From the NCBI GenBank assembly GCA_002786065.1, contig NHNY01000007.1, positions 496,001-560,000 of the forward strand: a stretch of DNA of 64,000 bases, given 5' to 3'. This document shows positions 31,724 to 42,898 of the stretch, in pieces; positions within the stretch are counted from its first letter, which is position 1, and each line of letters opens with the position of its first letter. The notes beneath the pieces were generated by a model, which made no database searches, was not told the origin of the DNA, and worked only from the letters and a program-made list of their open reading frames with translations. The DNA is from Microcyclospora pomicola. Taxonomy: Eukaryota; Ascomycota; Dothideomycetes; Capnodiales. Position numbers and translations under genes: made by a program.

Positions 31724-33142
31724 ATGTTGCGCAAACCAAAGGTTGTCAGGCAGCGCTTCGTCCCCAAAGTGTTAGGCGCTTTGGTAGGCCTGGTCTGCGT
31801 ACTGGTCTTCACCTACATCATTCGGCGACAGCACTCTGTCGAGCGGCTACACCAGCTATTCGGCGCCCACGGTCATGGCGAAGCAGACAGCTCTGTGGAC
31901 GCCAGAGCCGCCGTTGCAATTGGGGTGGAGAGCAAAAGTGGGCAGAAAGCACTGGTCGGCGCCGACTTCTTCCCAGATAACCCACTGGACCAGGGCGAAG
32001 GACTGGAGTATCGCGAGATCTACTCGCTATCGACTCGAGATCGAAAATTCTTCCCGTTACATTTCGATGGCAAATCCGCCTATAACCCCAACATTATTCC
32101 GCATCCCACCAAGCACGACTGGTACATTGTCGTGGCCCAAAATGGCTTGGATCTATCATACTCAGAGGAGTTCGCCTGCGAAGCGAGTCTGTACAACGAT
32201 GTCATGGTCTGCGCTGGCGATGCAGTGGTACTGCCAGTTGCACCATCCGTAGAAGGCGTTTGTCCAGGCGATCTCGAATGGTACAACTTCCGCCAAGGTC
32301 CTCGCGATGCGCGAGCATTCTATGGCCCGGAAGTGCCATACCTCATCTATGGCTCGCAGTCCCAGCACACATGCCTGGGTATTTGGTTGCATGATGTTCG
32401 CAGCATGCTCGACGCGTTTCAAATCACCCAAGGTGTCGGTACACAATTATTCACATCAGCCACAGAAGTCCAAAGACCAGATCCTTGGCAACCAGTCGAG
32501 AAGAATTGGTTTCTCTTCTGGGACTCTGACGGCAAGGCTTACGCGCATTACGACCTCTGGCCGCGACGTGCGTTCGCCGGCCTAGATTTCGATGGGTCCG
32601 TGAGCGAGGACCTAGCACCCGCCGCCAATTACGAGGATCAAATCTGTATGGCGAAGTACATGCCGTCCGTCGGATTCGAGCTCGAATCGATTCACCAAGC
32701 CACTAACTCCCTCTCCATCACCCTTTGCGGCAGGTCAGATCCTGGTTGCCGACCAAACGACAACAACACATTCATCATGCACATCTTCCAACACAAGACA
32801 TACTTTGACTACCACGCCGTATACGAGCCATATGCCGTGCTTTTCCGACAGACCGCTCCCTTCGAGTTGTACGCCATTTCGCAAAATCCCTTTTGGATCA
32901 AAGGACGGGGCAATCTGACCGTCGAGACCTACGCCAAGGAGTATGAAGGACGGCCCGAAGCCATCCCCAAGGGTCATACAGAGATGTTTTATGTCACCAG
33001 TATGAGTTGGAAAGAGCCAGGACTTAAGTATCATGGGTACATGGATGATCCGTTATTTTTGGCTTTCGGGATTGAGGATACCAGGTCTGGTGCCATAGAT
33101 GTTATGGCTGGTGATCTGTTGCAAGATCTGGCGTTTTGTTAA
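31724..33142 (+). CDS. Membrane-anchored predicted beta-propeller glycan protein of unknown family
   Basis: A 472-residue single-exon protein. The first ATG is at 31724 (MLRKPKVVRQRF). A basic cytosolic tail and one membrane anchor (VLGALVGLVCVLVFTYII) give type II topology. The luminal part has repeated strand-loop units with the feel of a five-bladed propeller of glycosidase or phosphorylase type: YNPNIIPHPTKHDWYIVVA, FRQGPRDARAFYGPEVPYLI, KNWFLFWDSDGKAYAHYDLW, ELYAISQNPFWIKG, EMFYVTSMSW and LAFGIEDTRSG. Acidic residues such as Asp in GPRDAR and Glu in FGIED are candidate catalytic residues. I cannot name the family. Anchoring in the secretory path and its position at the end of the run argue for a role in making or trimming the same glycan. 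Confidence 0.65.
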   Translation: MLRKPKVVRQRFVPKVLGALVGLVCVLVFTYIIRRQHSVERLHQLFGAHGHGEADSSVDARAAVAIGVESKSGQKALVGADFFPDNPLDQGEGLEYREIYSLSTRDRKFFPLHFDGKSAYNPNIIPHPTKHDWYIVVAQNGLDLSYSEEFACEASLYNDVMVCAGDAVVLPVAPSVEGVCPGDLEWYNFRQGPRDARAFYGPEVPYLIYGSQSQHTCLGIWLHDVRSMLDAFQITQGVGTQLFTSATEVQRPDPWQPVEKNWFLFWDSDGKAYAHYDLWPRRAFAGLDFDGSVSEDLAPAANYEDQICMAKYMPSVGFELESIHQATNSLSITLCGRSDPGCRPNDNNTFIMHIFQHKTYFDYHAVYEPYAVLFRQTAPFELYAISQNPFWIKGRGNLTVETYAKEYEGRPEAIPKGHTEMFYVTSMSWKEPGLKYHGYMDDPLFLAFGIEDTRSGAIDVMAGDLLQDLAFC

Positions 33143-33545
33143 AATGATGTTCACGCCTGGAGTATGTGGTGGAGTTCAATATTCCTAGATGTCCATGGGT
33201 AGGTGCATTGCGAGGTCCCTCTTAGCGTGTAGATATTATTGCTATTGGTCCCACATTGAGACTTCATACTTCATTCCAGGTCCCGACTAATAGTGAACAG
33301 TCCTGTGATCACACGCTGACCTCTCGTACAAGTGCTCTAGCTGCAGAACGTTGGTGGGAGTAGAAGCGAGCTCTGAATAATCTGACCATCAGATTAGACA
33401 TCTCGTTGTTCTGGTCGCGTGGCAATCATGCTGGTCAATGTGGAGCTGCCGCCTGGAATGCAAGGGGACGCTTGACGTCGAGCGTGAATTGCTGTTCGAT
33501 GCAGGCAGAAGAAGAATAAGCTGAGGCTCCGCTGAAGACGATGTA
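33143..33545. other. Intergenic region
   Basis: About 400 bases between convergent genes. Nothing recognised. Confidence 0.5.
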
Positions 33546-34187
33546 TCATCTCTTCCTCAGCACAAGCATTCGAGCTTTGACACCTGCCCCACGCCGGTAA
33601 TCCATATTCTCAGTGCTTATGACTTCCACCAGACCTTCGCTCTTCAATCTCTCCACCTCAGACTTGTACCCGACAGACGACCAAACATCATCCAGCACCG
33701 TAGCGACAATGACACCACCTTTTTTCGCTACGCGGACAAACTCCTTCAACGCCGGATCTGGGCCAACATGTCCGTGAGTCAAGGTGCCGCAACACGTCAC
33801 CACATCATAGCTGGCGGTCGGCTTGTCGATACGCTTGGACAGATCCGCCGTCGCCAATGTCTTGTAGACACCCGTCTGCTCCGCAATCTTCAGCATCTCC
33901 GGCGAAAGGTCAATGCCATCGATATCCTTTGCGCCCGCCTGGCTGAGCGCGATCCCGACGAGACCAGTCCCACAGCCTGCGTCGAGGATGGTGCCATCGA
34001 TCCGACCATTGGCGGTGCCGACTGCTTGCGCCGTCAATGCCGGAGCGACGTACTCTTGCGAAGGATTGTTGAGATCGGCGTTGTAGGACGTCGCCCACTC
34101 ATTGTACAGCGTTTTGCAATCGTCGGGATTGTCGACGTTATACGCCCGAGTGAGGTACTCGTTGCCACCTGTGTTGGTTTCTACCAT
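33546..34187 (-). CDS. METTL27-like class I SAM-dependent methyltransferase
   Basis: A 213-residue single-exon class I methyltransferase. The SAM-binding motif I is ILDAGCGTGLVGIALSQAG. The acidic loop IDGIDLSPEML follows, and then YDVVTCCGTLTHGHV and GGVIVATVLDDVW. The N-terminal block YNVDNPDDCKTLYNEWATSYNADL resembles animal METTL27/WBSCR27 proteins, whose substrate is poorly known. No signal peptide. The ATG at 34187 is the first in frame. It lies just outside the glycan run; whether it belongs to it is unclear. Confidence 0.8.
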   Translation of the reverse strand: MVETNTGGNEYLTRAYNVDNPDDCKTLYNEWATSYNADLNNPSQEYVAPALTAQAVGTANGRIDGTILDAGCGTGLVGIALSQAGAKDIDGIDLSPEMLKIAEQTGVYKTLATADLSKRIDKPTASYDVVTCCGTLTHGHVGPDPALKEFVRVAKKGGVIVATVLDDVWSSVGYKSEVERLKSEGLVEVISTENMDYRRGAGVKARMLVLRKR

Positions 34188-34823
34188 ACTTCCCAGGTTG
34201 GTGTGGGATGACGGTGAATGTTATGGCGAGATGATATGCCGATCTGGACATGAAGATGCTCCTGCCGTCTAGAGAGCTCGTGGTTCCCCGCACGCTAGGC
34301 TCGGTCTCGAGTCGGTCTTGTACAACATACCAGAACGAGTATGGATCGAACAATTCTCACTCAGCTACATAGATACTTGATTGGAATTTCATGTTACGTA
34401 TGTCGATGTAACTACACATAGATCGCATCTCTTATGACTTCAGGCTTGTGAGACTGGTTCGGATTCAGACATCAGCCATGTGACTGCTTACACCAGATGG
34501 AGTCGCCTGTTAGTCTCCTCGGTCCATTGGGCATTGATGTTCACTGCGTCTGCTGCCTACTGCGACCTCTTCTGCCTTTAGAATTGACAGTACATCGTCA
34601 TGGAACGCGTCAGCACTCTGATCCATGTGTCAACAGATGGCTGAGCAACGATCAGTGGCTGGCAGCCCTGATGCTGCGCAGGTAGTGCTCGAAGGACTCC
34701 ACTCACTGCCGTGGTTCATGGACAATTAAAGCTCACGTTTGCCCAACAGTGAATTGGAAATCTGGTGTTCATGCTATGATGAGACTCCATGCTGTCAGCT
34801 CGAAGTGGCAACGGCCGATCTGG
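34188..34823. other. Intergenic region
   Basis: About 640 bases, the 5' flank of the methyltransferase and the 3' flank of the amidohydrolase. Nothing recognised. Confidence 0.5.
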
Positions 34824-36148
34824 CTACTTAAAAGCTAGCATGGCAGCTACGACTAAGGCTTTCATTGCTGTCGACAAAGTGGGCTGGATGACAGGCGCAA
34901 ACCCTGCGCTATGATTGCCTGGGGAATTGAAGTCAGCCAAGAGGTCAAATCTTCGCAATCATGACAAGACTTACCAGGGATCGTGTCTATTGTGTTATTT
35001 GCTGTAGCGTCGTCCCAGAGCTTCGAGTCGATGCAGCCAATGTTCCAGAAACAGCACCTAGACTGCTCAGTGGCCAGATTACACAAGTCTTCTGCTCCAA
35101 GAGAAGGGTATTCTTCCGCAGCATAATCTTCTCCAAAGTGATCCGTAAATTGCAAACCAACAGACTCGGTCAGATCTGTGTCATTGATGAGGAGTGGGAA
35201 TTGACCAATCAGCTCAAAAACGGGTGGCTTGGGGCATCCAAAGATCTGACATTCACCTTCGATGATTCGATGGACTGCATCAATGGCTTTCGTGAGAGTC
35301 TCGGCTCGCAACGCGCGGATGTTGATCTTGAGTACAGCTTCACTAGAGATGACGTTCTCGGTTTGGCCGACCTGAAGACTGCCCACCGTCACGACAGCGG
35401 CGTCCGTTGGGGCCACCATGCGACTGACAATGGTCTGAAGTTTCATCACAATGCTACTGCTCAGCACCACGGGATCCACGGTATTCTGCGGTCGAGCACC
35501 ATGACCGCCGCGCCCGAAGAGAGTCACCTTTACGCTATGAACCGCTCCGTTCATGACGCCAGCGCGAGTACAGACACGGCCGGCACGGTTAGGCATCAGA
35601 TGCCCAGCGAGAATAAAATCAGGTGAGGGAACAGCATGACGAGCTGGATCGTACAAGCCATCGTCTACCATGGCCTGCGCACCGAATCCGTTCTCTTCAC
35701 TGGGCTGGAAAAGCGCTATCAGCGTTCCGCTCCATTTTTGCTTTCCGGCCGTCAGGATGTGGGCAGCGAATAAAAGTGAGGCCATGTGCATATCATGGCC
35801 GCACGCGTGCATTACGGGAACATTCAGACCACTGCGAGCATCGACAGCCGTCTTGGTACTGCTATAAGGCAGTCCAGTGGTTTCTTTGACTGGCAGAGCG
35901 TCCAGTTCTGCGCGGAGTAGGACGGTCTTTCCAGGTCCATTCTGGAATGTTCCTACTACACCAGTGCCTCCAATGCCAGTACGAACCGTGAAACCGCCTA
36001 TTCTCTGTAGTTCTTGTGCGATAACGGCAGAAGTTTCCGCTTCTTGAAAGGAAAGCTCTGGATTCCGATGTAAGTTGCGATACAGCTCTTCATACTGGCG
36101 TTGCAATTCCTCTGAACGTGAAAGTAATTCAGCAACGGTGGCAGACAT
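34824..36148 (-). CDS. M20D-family amidohydrolase (N-acyl amino acid / hippurate hydrolase type)
   Basis: A 422-residue metallo-amidohydrolase of peptidase family M20D, which cleaves N-acyl or N-aryl amino acids. It has LHRNPELSFQE, the metal-binding VMHACGHDMHMA, FQPSEENGFGAQAMVDDG, the dimerisation-domain FGRGGHGARPQNTVDPV and ENVISSEAVL. Exon 1 (36148-34975) would otherwise read into an unrelated tail. A 56-nt intron (34974-34919, GTAAGT...CCCCAG) restores the family's C-terminal pattern, IPGNHSAGFAPVIQPTLSTA, ending at the TAG at 34826-34824. The start at 36148 (MSATVAELL) is the first ATG; the open frame continues upstream without one. No targeting signal. Confidence 0.85.
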
Positions 36149-36621
36149 GGCGTCGAAGAAGGGATGGATGCACAAGTTTAATGTTGAGGCGAGATATAGA
36201 TGAAGTGCAAAACGAGCATGTAGCTCCAAAGAAGAAGCATGACGTAGCTCTAACCTAGAGCCATCTTCGCTTCACGTCCATCATGCTCGAGCGAACATAC
36301 CTTACACAGTGCCTGAACGCTACGATCCCTACGTCAAAGTGTTGCATGAAATCGCTAGGGCTATATCCTTTATCAATCTGCGTACATGGGCACCACGCGA
36401 GCCCCCGTGAGGTCGGTCTTGGTACAAAAGCTGGATCCCCGCAGCTCAGGAGACAATGAACAGACTTAATAAATGTGATGATAAGCAGTGGTTGACCTCG
36501 TCTCTTCGGACCCAAGAATTCCTTGTTGGCTCTATCTTCTATACGAATCAGTCTATACGAAAAATGGTCAAATGCATTACCCCAAGAATTCGCTCACGGA
36601 ACCAGCGTCACACTCGACGTT
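36149..36621. other. Intergenic region
   Basis: About 470 bases. Nothing recognised beyond flanking UTR or promoter. Confidence 0.5.
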
Positions 36622-37607
36622 CTAACCTCCAAGGCCTCCGATAAGGTGATTAGCGAGCTCATCATTCTCACATATTGCGGTTATTATCTCGTCGGCCCCA
36701 AGTTCTTCGGGGAGGAATTCTGGGCCTAGCGGTATCAGGAGCGTGTTCAACAGATCCAGGAATTCACAAGGGAATGCAGTATCTTGTGGAGGGACTTGGA
36801 ATTCCATCTCCACGTCCATCCAATTGTTTGGACTTGGAATGGCATCATTCCACCAATCCAACGGCCAGCTCTGGATGTATGCTCCTACGGATGATGTACA
36901 CAGGAAGACACGCGCATCCATATCAACTGGGACGATTGCGGGTTCGCTGTCTACCCTCTCAACAAGGTTCTTGTACTCTTTATAGCTGCAATGAGTACCA
37001 GACGTCACGTTCATCACTTGTGCGTGTGCTTGGATGAAGCCGTCTCGGATCGCGTTGGAGGAGTAGTTGCTACTTTCGCAACGAACGATAAGCTCTCCAT
37101 CAGTGCGCAGTGTGTTGTCGGTCTCGTCGATGAAGGAGATGCCGTCAATCGTCACGGTACCATTGCATGTCGCTGGCACATCCGTAGCTGTCGGCGGACA
37201 TAAGCTCACCAATGCGTTCGAGTAGCTGGTGAAGAGAGCGTCGCCAGTCAAAGTGCCGACATCGATCCTAGACCAATGTTCAACACGAGACGAGGTAGAG
37301 TTGAGCAGGCTTCTCGATACATACCAAGAGGTAAGAACCGTGACCGTGACGGGAGTAGCTCGGACTGTGCAGCCATGGAAGTACAGACACTGGCTGATCC
37401 GGGGATTTCGGTGCACACCTGGCATTTCGACGGGTCATCGATTGTGATCGCTTGTGTTGTTACAGGTATCGCGGAGAAGGTCGTGATGACTGGTGGGACG
37501 TATACGGTCGCTGAAGCCGTAGAACTCGACACCCCGGTAGTCATCCAAATGTTGTAGAGCTCGGAAGCTTGAACCAGTGGACTCAGAAAGTTTCCCAAGA
37601 AGCCCAT
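36622..37607 (-). CDS. Orphan protein, tandem paralog A (disputed frame near 37370)
   Basis: Paralog of the gene at 38086-39213. Start at 37607 (MGFLGNFLSPLVQASELYNIW). The C-terminal exon (37267-36622) reads IDVGTLTGDALFTSYSNALVSLCPP and aligns with VQVGSLTADTLSNSVSNALLSICPP of the paralog. The 57-nt intron before it (37324-37268, GTATGT...CTAG) is at the same place as in the paralog. In between, the frame changes. Either a 74-nt intron (37463-37390, GTAACA...CCAG) is removed, giving 284 residues, or one base is missing near 37370-37377, since SASVCTSM in one frame is followed by GCTVRATPVTVTV in the next, which matches the paralog's SVPDCLPQTPVINVTMV better. It may therefore be a broken copy. 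Several N-glycosylation sites are present. Function unknown. Confidence 0.5.
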
Positions 37608-38085
37608 CGTGGTGACTTGGATCAATAAAGATATGGTATCACTGTGGACGGCCTTGAGAGGTCCATGTCATGGATGTATATATGCTGGCGAACACTCAGA
37701 GATGTAAGGAGGTCAGGTCAACGAAATACAAAGGTATGGTACCCCAGGTCTGACGACGTGCTCGAGGTCCTGGTCGTCTAATCTGCAAGCAAGGTTGAGT
37801 GAAGGGAGGAGGCATCCCGCCTGGTGTACCATCATTGATCAGATCTCGCAAGGCTTTACACCGTTGATCCTGAAATATACGCGGCCATTGACGGCCTGAC
37901 GAGAAAAATGCTGGGAATGGCCTCGGCCCTTGCACACCGCCAACTCGTGAGCGTTGAACAACTTTGTCTTCGGATTAGAAAGCTACAGGAATCCCAAGAC
38001 AGCCGTCGAGACTCCTCCTCGCTATCACAAGATTGCGCAATGCCAGCTATCACGGTTCAGATGGTCATAGCTGTCGAAGTCTACC
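37608..38085. other. Intergenic region between tandem paralogs
   Basis: About 480 bases. Nothing recognised. Confidence 0.5.
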
Positions 38086-39213
38086 TTACAGCAGGCCTTC
38101 GAAATGCTCATCACCACACCAAGCCTCCAGTGCAGTATCCACCAATGTCACGAGTTCTGGATCCGCAGGTCCAGTTTCGACCCCAAACAGTCCGACCATC
38201 ACGTCCATAAGCTCCTTGACCATTTCGCACGCCATTTCCTCCGCTTTAGTCAGCTTGTTGTCAAATGCGACCTCGAGATAAGCTTGTGGTATCGGATCTT
38301 TCTGCTCGCGCCATGTGGCAGCCCAAGATTGCACCTGGATCCCGGCAGACATTCTACAGAGCCTTGTCGGTACCTCCTTGGGACCCGGCCAGCCTTCATT
38401 GGTCTCCCCTGCATTCTCCGCATCCACCAGCGAATAGTTCGCGCAATTAGACCCCGTTGCTAATCCCATTGCAGTTGTCGAGATGATTTCGATCATTGTG
38501 TCGCGCCACGCAGTGCTGGGATACGTGCCCAGAGGTACTGATAGTTGTAGCCATTCCTCACCGCCTTGGTCACCCAGCACCTGCGCGAGATTCACCTGGC
38601 CGGTACTGCACGCTCCGGCAGCGTCTATGTCGGTAACAGGGGGACAAATGGATAGCAGTGCATTGGAAACACTGTTTGATAAAGTATCGGCAGTGAGCGA
38701 ACCTACTTGCACTCTGTAGGTCAAAATTAGTACCGCACCAAATCGCTCATTGACGGAACATAGGGTAGCTTACGGCGAGGCGGTGACCATAGTAACGTTG
38801 ATAACCGGAGTTTGGGGGAGACAATCTGGTACGCTCTCGAAGGTCGCACCATAGGGTTCATCCATGGAGCGTCTGAGACATTCAGATGTAAATGTTGTCA
38901 AGGGGAATCCTGTGGTGACAGCGAGTGTTGTCGAAGGGATGGTCTCATACGCACACACATCGCTGTATGGTTCCCCAGAAGAGGCTGATTGTGTTGGGAC
39001 TGTAATCCCGCCGTTACAGATGCAATAAGGGGTATCGATGTTCAGATCTGGAGCTTCGCCGATATAAATACAGGGAAGTGTTGTCGCCAGAGGCGCAACA
39101 CTGCTTACCACTGTAGCAGCCGGACCCGCTGCAACTTCTGTTAAAGTTGCCCAAACCTGGAACAGTATGTTTTCTTGAGTCAGTGCTGGCAAAATCTTGC
39201 CCAGTATACCCAT
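38086..39213 (-). CDS. Orphan protein, tandem paralog B
   Basis: A 355-residue protein from two exons (39213-38774 and 38713-38086) around a 60-nt intron (38773-38714, GTAAGC...CTACAG). It starts MGILGKILPALTQENILFQVW, followed by an Ala/Thr/Val-rich stretch. A cysteine-bearing middle follows (CICNGGITVPT, SDVCAYETIPSTTLAVTT), then the region shared with paralog A (VQVGSLTADTLSNSVSNALL, later GIQVQSWAATW) and AWCGDEHFEGLL at the end. The CxC...CAYxTxPSTT pattern resembles linker regions of secreted fungal proteins, and N-x-T/S sites occur. However, the N-terminus is not a convincing signal peptide. I do not recognise the family. The retained intron position and spacing show that A and B arose by tandem duplication. 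Confidence 0.6.
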
Positions 39214-41238
39214 TTTGGCTTTGGCGGATGTTGAATTGGAAATAGATGCATGCGTTGCCTGAGGGTCGCCGTCCTTATAGATTTGCCATATGGTTCAATG
39301 TCGGAAACAAGATCCGGCGGCAAAAAGAGCTTGCAGGCCAGTCTATAAGACGTTTGTTTTCCGTGCAACGTATCCTATGTTGTGCACTTTGTCAGGCTAG
39401 GGAATGTGTCATCTTGGGAGTTGTGGAACAATGCGAGAGATATGTTTGACGCAAGCACCTTGGTAGTCTGGATCTGAACCATCACTCGGCTGTGCCTGCC
39501 GTGCACTTGATGTCAAGAATTTCGCCGCGTTCAGGTGCAGTCATCGAAGCCTACTGTTGGGATGATCGAAGCGGCTGAGTCCCAGCAGCGTAAATATTTG
39601 ACCAAAGTCAAGGCTGCTTTCAGAAGCACCGTGACATAAGCGATGGAGACACATTTACTTGCATTATCCAGGGAAATTTCGGAGGCAGCGAATGTGTGCA
39701 TTAGCCAACGCGGCTGATGAGTGGAGTAAGTAGCGTCGTTCGTGGCTTGTTCAAGACCCACGTTGCAGTCGTTAACCACATGAGGATGATACGCGTGCAA
39801 GGGTCAGCTCTGTGCAGAGATGCCCCCAAGGAGAATCGCAGCTGCTCCAACACCACGAAACTTGATGTCTGCACGCTCATCGCAAGGTATGGCACATCGA
39901 TGTCTTCATACATATGCCAAATCGGTGCGGTTCGAGCAGGCACTTGGTCCTGTGCCCCAGAGTCAAGCAGCTAACGTACTGCGAGCCCAATTGAAAGAGT
40001 TAGCCTCTGGACACTCAGCAAGGACGCTGGAGGTCAATTCGATGAGGTATGGAGCTCCTTCGTCAACAAGACGGTAGTCATCTTTACCACACGATCTGAA
40101 TTTTGAAAGCGCAAATTGCATCGTCAGACGGCTTGATGCACCACAGCGTTGGGCTGACAGTCGGCTCTTAATATGGAGTGGTCATTAAGCCTGTTCGTCG
40201 AGCGACGAGCGAGTGTTTCCAGCCTGGAATCAATACCATGAGCAGATGATGCATGCAGATGTCTTTGACCTGTGAAACCATAGATAAAGCCAGGGACTTT
40301 GTGAAACGCCACACCTGTCATCGCCCTGAAGATACGTGTCCCAAAGACAACGCTATCGAGGATCAAAGTAAGCAAGGGCAGCATCTTTTTGCGTAGCTGT
40401 TGTCCTCACTGTGCCGATCGCTAGCAAGGGCATTGTTGTATGATTCGTTCGCATGTAAGCACACTGCCGGCTAACATGATACTCCGTCCTGCGCCGAGCG
40501 CATTGGCCTCCTTTGTTTTCACAACTAGCTCAATAGCCATGATTCAGCATGGCCAATGAGGGACTTTGTTCGATGTATTAGCTAGTCGAGTTGCCTTCGT
40601 AGCTCATGCTTCAGCGACTAGTAGTGAATGTCGCTCGAGAACTTTGTCCCCAAAGCTGTAACTCGTGTGACCCTGACTCAATAGAGCCACATGTGCTTCT
40701 TCCCTTCGGTATTGAAATTTCGATTCCCAATCGCATCGAGTCTCATGGTCTCGAGCCTAAAGTGCCACCACAACAGCGTTTGGCAGCTTCTCTGCGCACC
40801 GAAGAAGTCTGGACGATCCGGGCGTGCAGGTGTTGAAGACTGATACTCTTCCCGAGGTTTTGCCTCTGCGTGGAAGCTTTGTGTCTGCTTCGTCAAAAGG
40901 TACATACTGCAGATCCGACACCCATGAAGTATGTTGCCGATGCTTTTCTAGCGAGTTTCGGCGTCGTCGAGGCGTGGTAGGTCCGCTGCACTACTCGTGG
41001 AGCTATTAAGTGGATGCGGTGTATGCCAAGGGTTCCCAGAAATCATGCGGATCGTGCGTGCACTCCCTCCTGCCAGCAGATCGAGCCGAAGCGGATACAC
41101 CATGCAAGACTGTCACCATGTCAGAGAGGATCACCACAGATATATTGTTCATGTAGTCTCTCTTATGATTTCGAGTCACGGACTGGGCCCGAGAAGATCT
41201 CCACATGCGTAATTATGGCTTAGGCCCTTTTAACTCGT
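39214..41238. other. Long intergenic region
   Basis: About 2 kb with no supported gene on either strand. It marks the change from accessory genes to housekeeping genes. Confidence 0.5.
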
Positions 41239-42616
41239 TCAATCGTCAGACTCATCACTCTCATGCTCTTGCTCCTGTTGTGCCCGTTTCAATGCCTCCA
41301 AATCGTTCAGTGCCAACGCCTCACGCATGCCTCCCACTCCCTGGCTTGCGTCCACTACGTCTTTTGGCAGCTTGTGAGCACTGTATGCTTGTGCGTTCAT
41401 GCGATGGACCGGGTCGTGCAGTCCTACAAGTCGAAATTCAGGTAGCCAAAGTTCTTCATCCGCGGATTCGTCGTCGCTGTCTTCCATTTCGTCGTCACTT
41501 TCGTGATTTTCCAACTCTTCATGCACGCCAGTAGCTTTGCTTTCCATCTCCCGTGCCGCATCTCCCATCGGTGCACCATCAGGTCCCTTCTTGAAGTAGA
41601 TTCTTGCAAAACCTTGTTCAATTCCAAGATCGCCCTCTTCCTCTTGCTCGGGTGGGTCTTCCATCTCCAGTAATTCCGTCCAGCTGAACAGCAATGGGTC
41701 CGTTCTTGGAGCCCAAGGATTTATATCGATCAGCCATGTCTTGTTTCCGGCTCCTGGAATGTAGCAATCGAAGACATAGTTCGCATCTGGGAATGTCCCT
41801 TTCAGTCTGATGTCGAAGAACTCCTGGATAGCTCGCCGGTATTCGTCTTGCGTTTTGTGCAGGAATTCGTAGTAATTCAGATCGCGTTGACAAATGGCCA
41901 GCAGCTTATCACCTCGGACGAAACATCGAAACTCCACTGATGGGTTGAAATTGACGTGCTTTCGGAGGAAGAGATGGTATGGAATGTGCGAAGTGGTAAG
42001 AGGCGCGGACGTTGACTCATCATCGTCACTGCAGTCATCGAACGCATTGTCAAGATCATGTGTGACAAACGCCGAGCTTTTCAGGAGGGTGTAGATCTCA
42101 TCGGCCTTGGTACATTCCATCGTGTTTGCATTCATCTGGAGGGCGTCCTTGGGCGCTGACCAGTTGAGCTTAGGCACAACTCGTCCACCGAGTTCGCTGA
42201 TGGTCTTCTTGATCTTGTTGTGCACCTCCTCTCGCCAGTCCTTTGCGACATCATCAATCACTGTAGCATCTTCGTCGTCGTTCTCGGAGGATTCGGCTGA
42301 GAAGTTGCCGCTGTCGTCTGACCATTGGTATGTATCTGCTTCCGGGTCGTCTTCATCGGGCAGCATGATTCCATCGGCACGGAGATAATCCACGAACGGT
42401 TGAGTAAGTGGGATGAGACGAGCTTTCGGTGTTATGGTGCGATATCTGGACCATGTCGTAAGCTTAAGATCGCAGCGTACTACATGTAGAAGCTTACTGA
42501 GGATACCAACTGTGGATCGAGCAGTTGAGGATGTGTTGTTTGGTGACTGGGGGAAATTTGAAGGTCTGTGATGCAGAATGACTTTCACCATTTGCAGACT
42601 CGAAGATGTCCGGCAT
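41239..42616 (-). CDS. CDC123: Cdc123/D123 translation initiation factor eIF2 assembly protein
   Basis: A 441-residue ATP-grasp-like chaperone that helps assemble the eIF2 alpha-beta-gamma complex in the cytosol. Exon 1 (42616-42498) reads MPDIFESANGE and then FKFPPVTKQHILNCSIHSWY. A 52-nt intron (42497-42446, GTAAGC...GTCCAG) joins it to QYRTITPKARLIPLTQPFV, giving the family's WYPQYRTITPKA junction. The ATG at 42591 lies in a different frame and is not the start. The core has GRVVPKLNWSAPKDALQMN, FLRKHVNFNPSVEFRCFVRG, YVFDCYIPGAGNKTWLIDIN and the WAPRTDPLLFSWTELL block. Acidic inserts (DDSGNFSAESSENDDED, ESDDEMEDSDDES) and an acidic C-terminus are usual. It is divergent from CWF21 over 282 bases. 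Confidence 0.93.
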
Positions 42617-42898
42617 TATGGCGAAATTGCTGTGCTACTTGGAGTGCAGACTGAGCAAGTGGACATCTAAAAAGTGTACGCCGTAGAGGTCTTCAGTCGA
42701 TGATGACTCGTAAATCTTCACATGTCAATCGAGCCCCGCTAGCGTCGCGTAGGTTCTTGTCCTCATGTACTATTCCATCATCGCACACTTACCTTCCAAG
42801 TACATTACACGCATAATCACGTCGACAGTCTTGGGCCTCGTTCTTATACGATCAGTAACGCTCATCACGGACGGGTTCGAAGGTTGCAACAGATCAAC
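42617..42898. promoter_or_regulatory. Bidirectional promoter interval CDC123 / CWF21
   Basis: Only 282 bases separate the two start codons, so both promoters and 5' UTRs must lie here. No specific element is recognised. Confidence 0.6.

Noticed and set aside
41239-42591. Start of CDC123 at the ATG at 42591
   Set aside because: That frame runs through the intron. The spliced start at 42616 restores the conserved family N-terminus.
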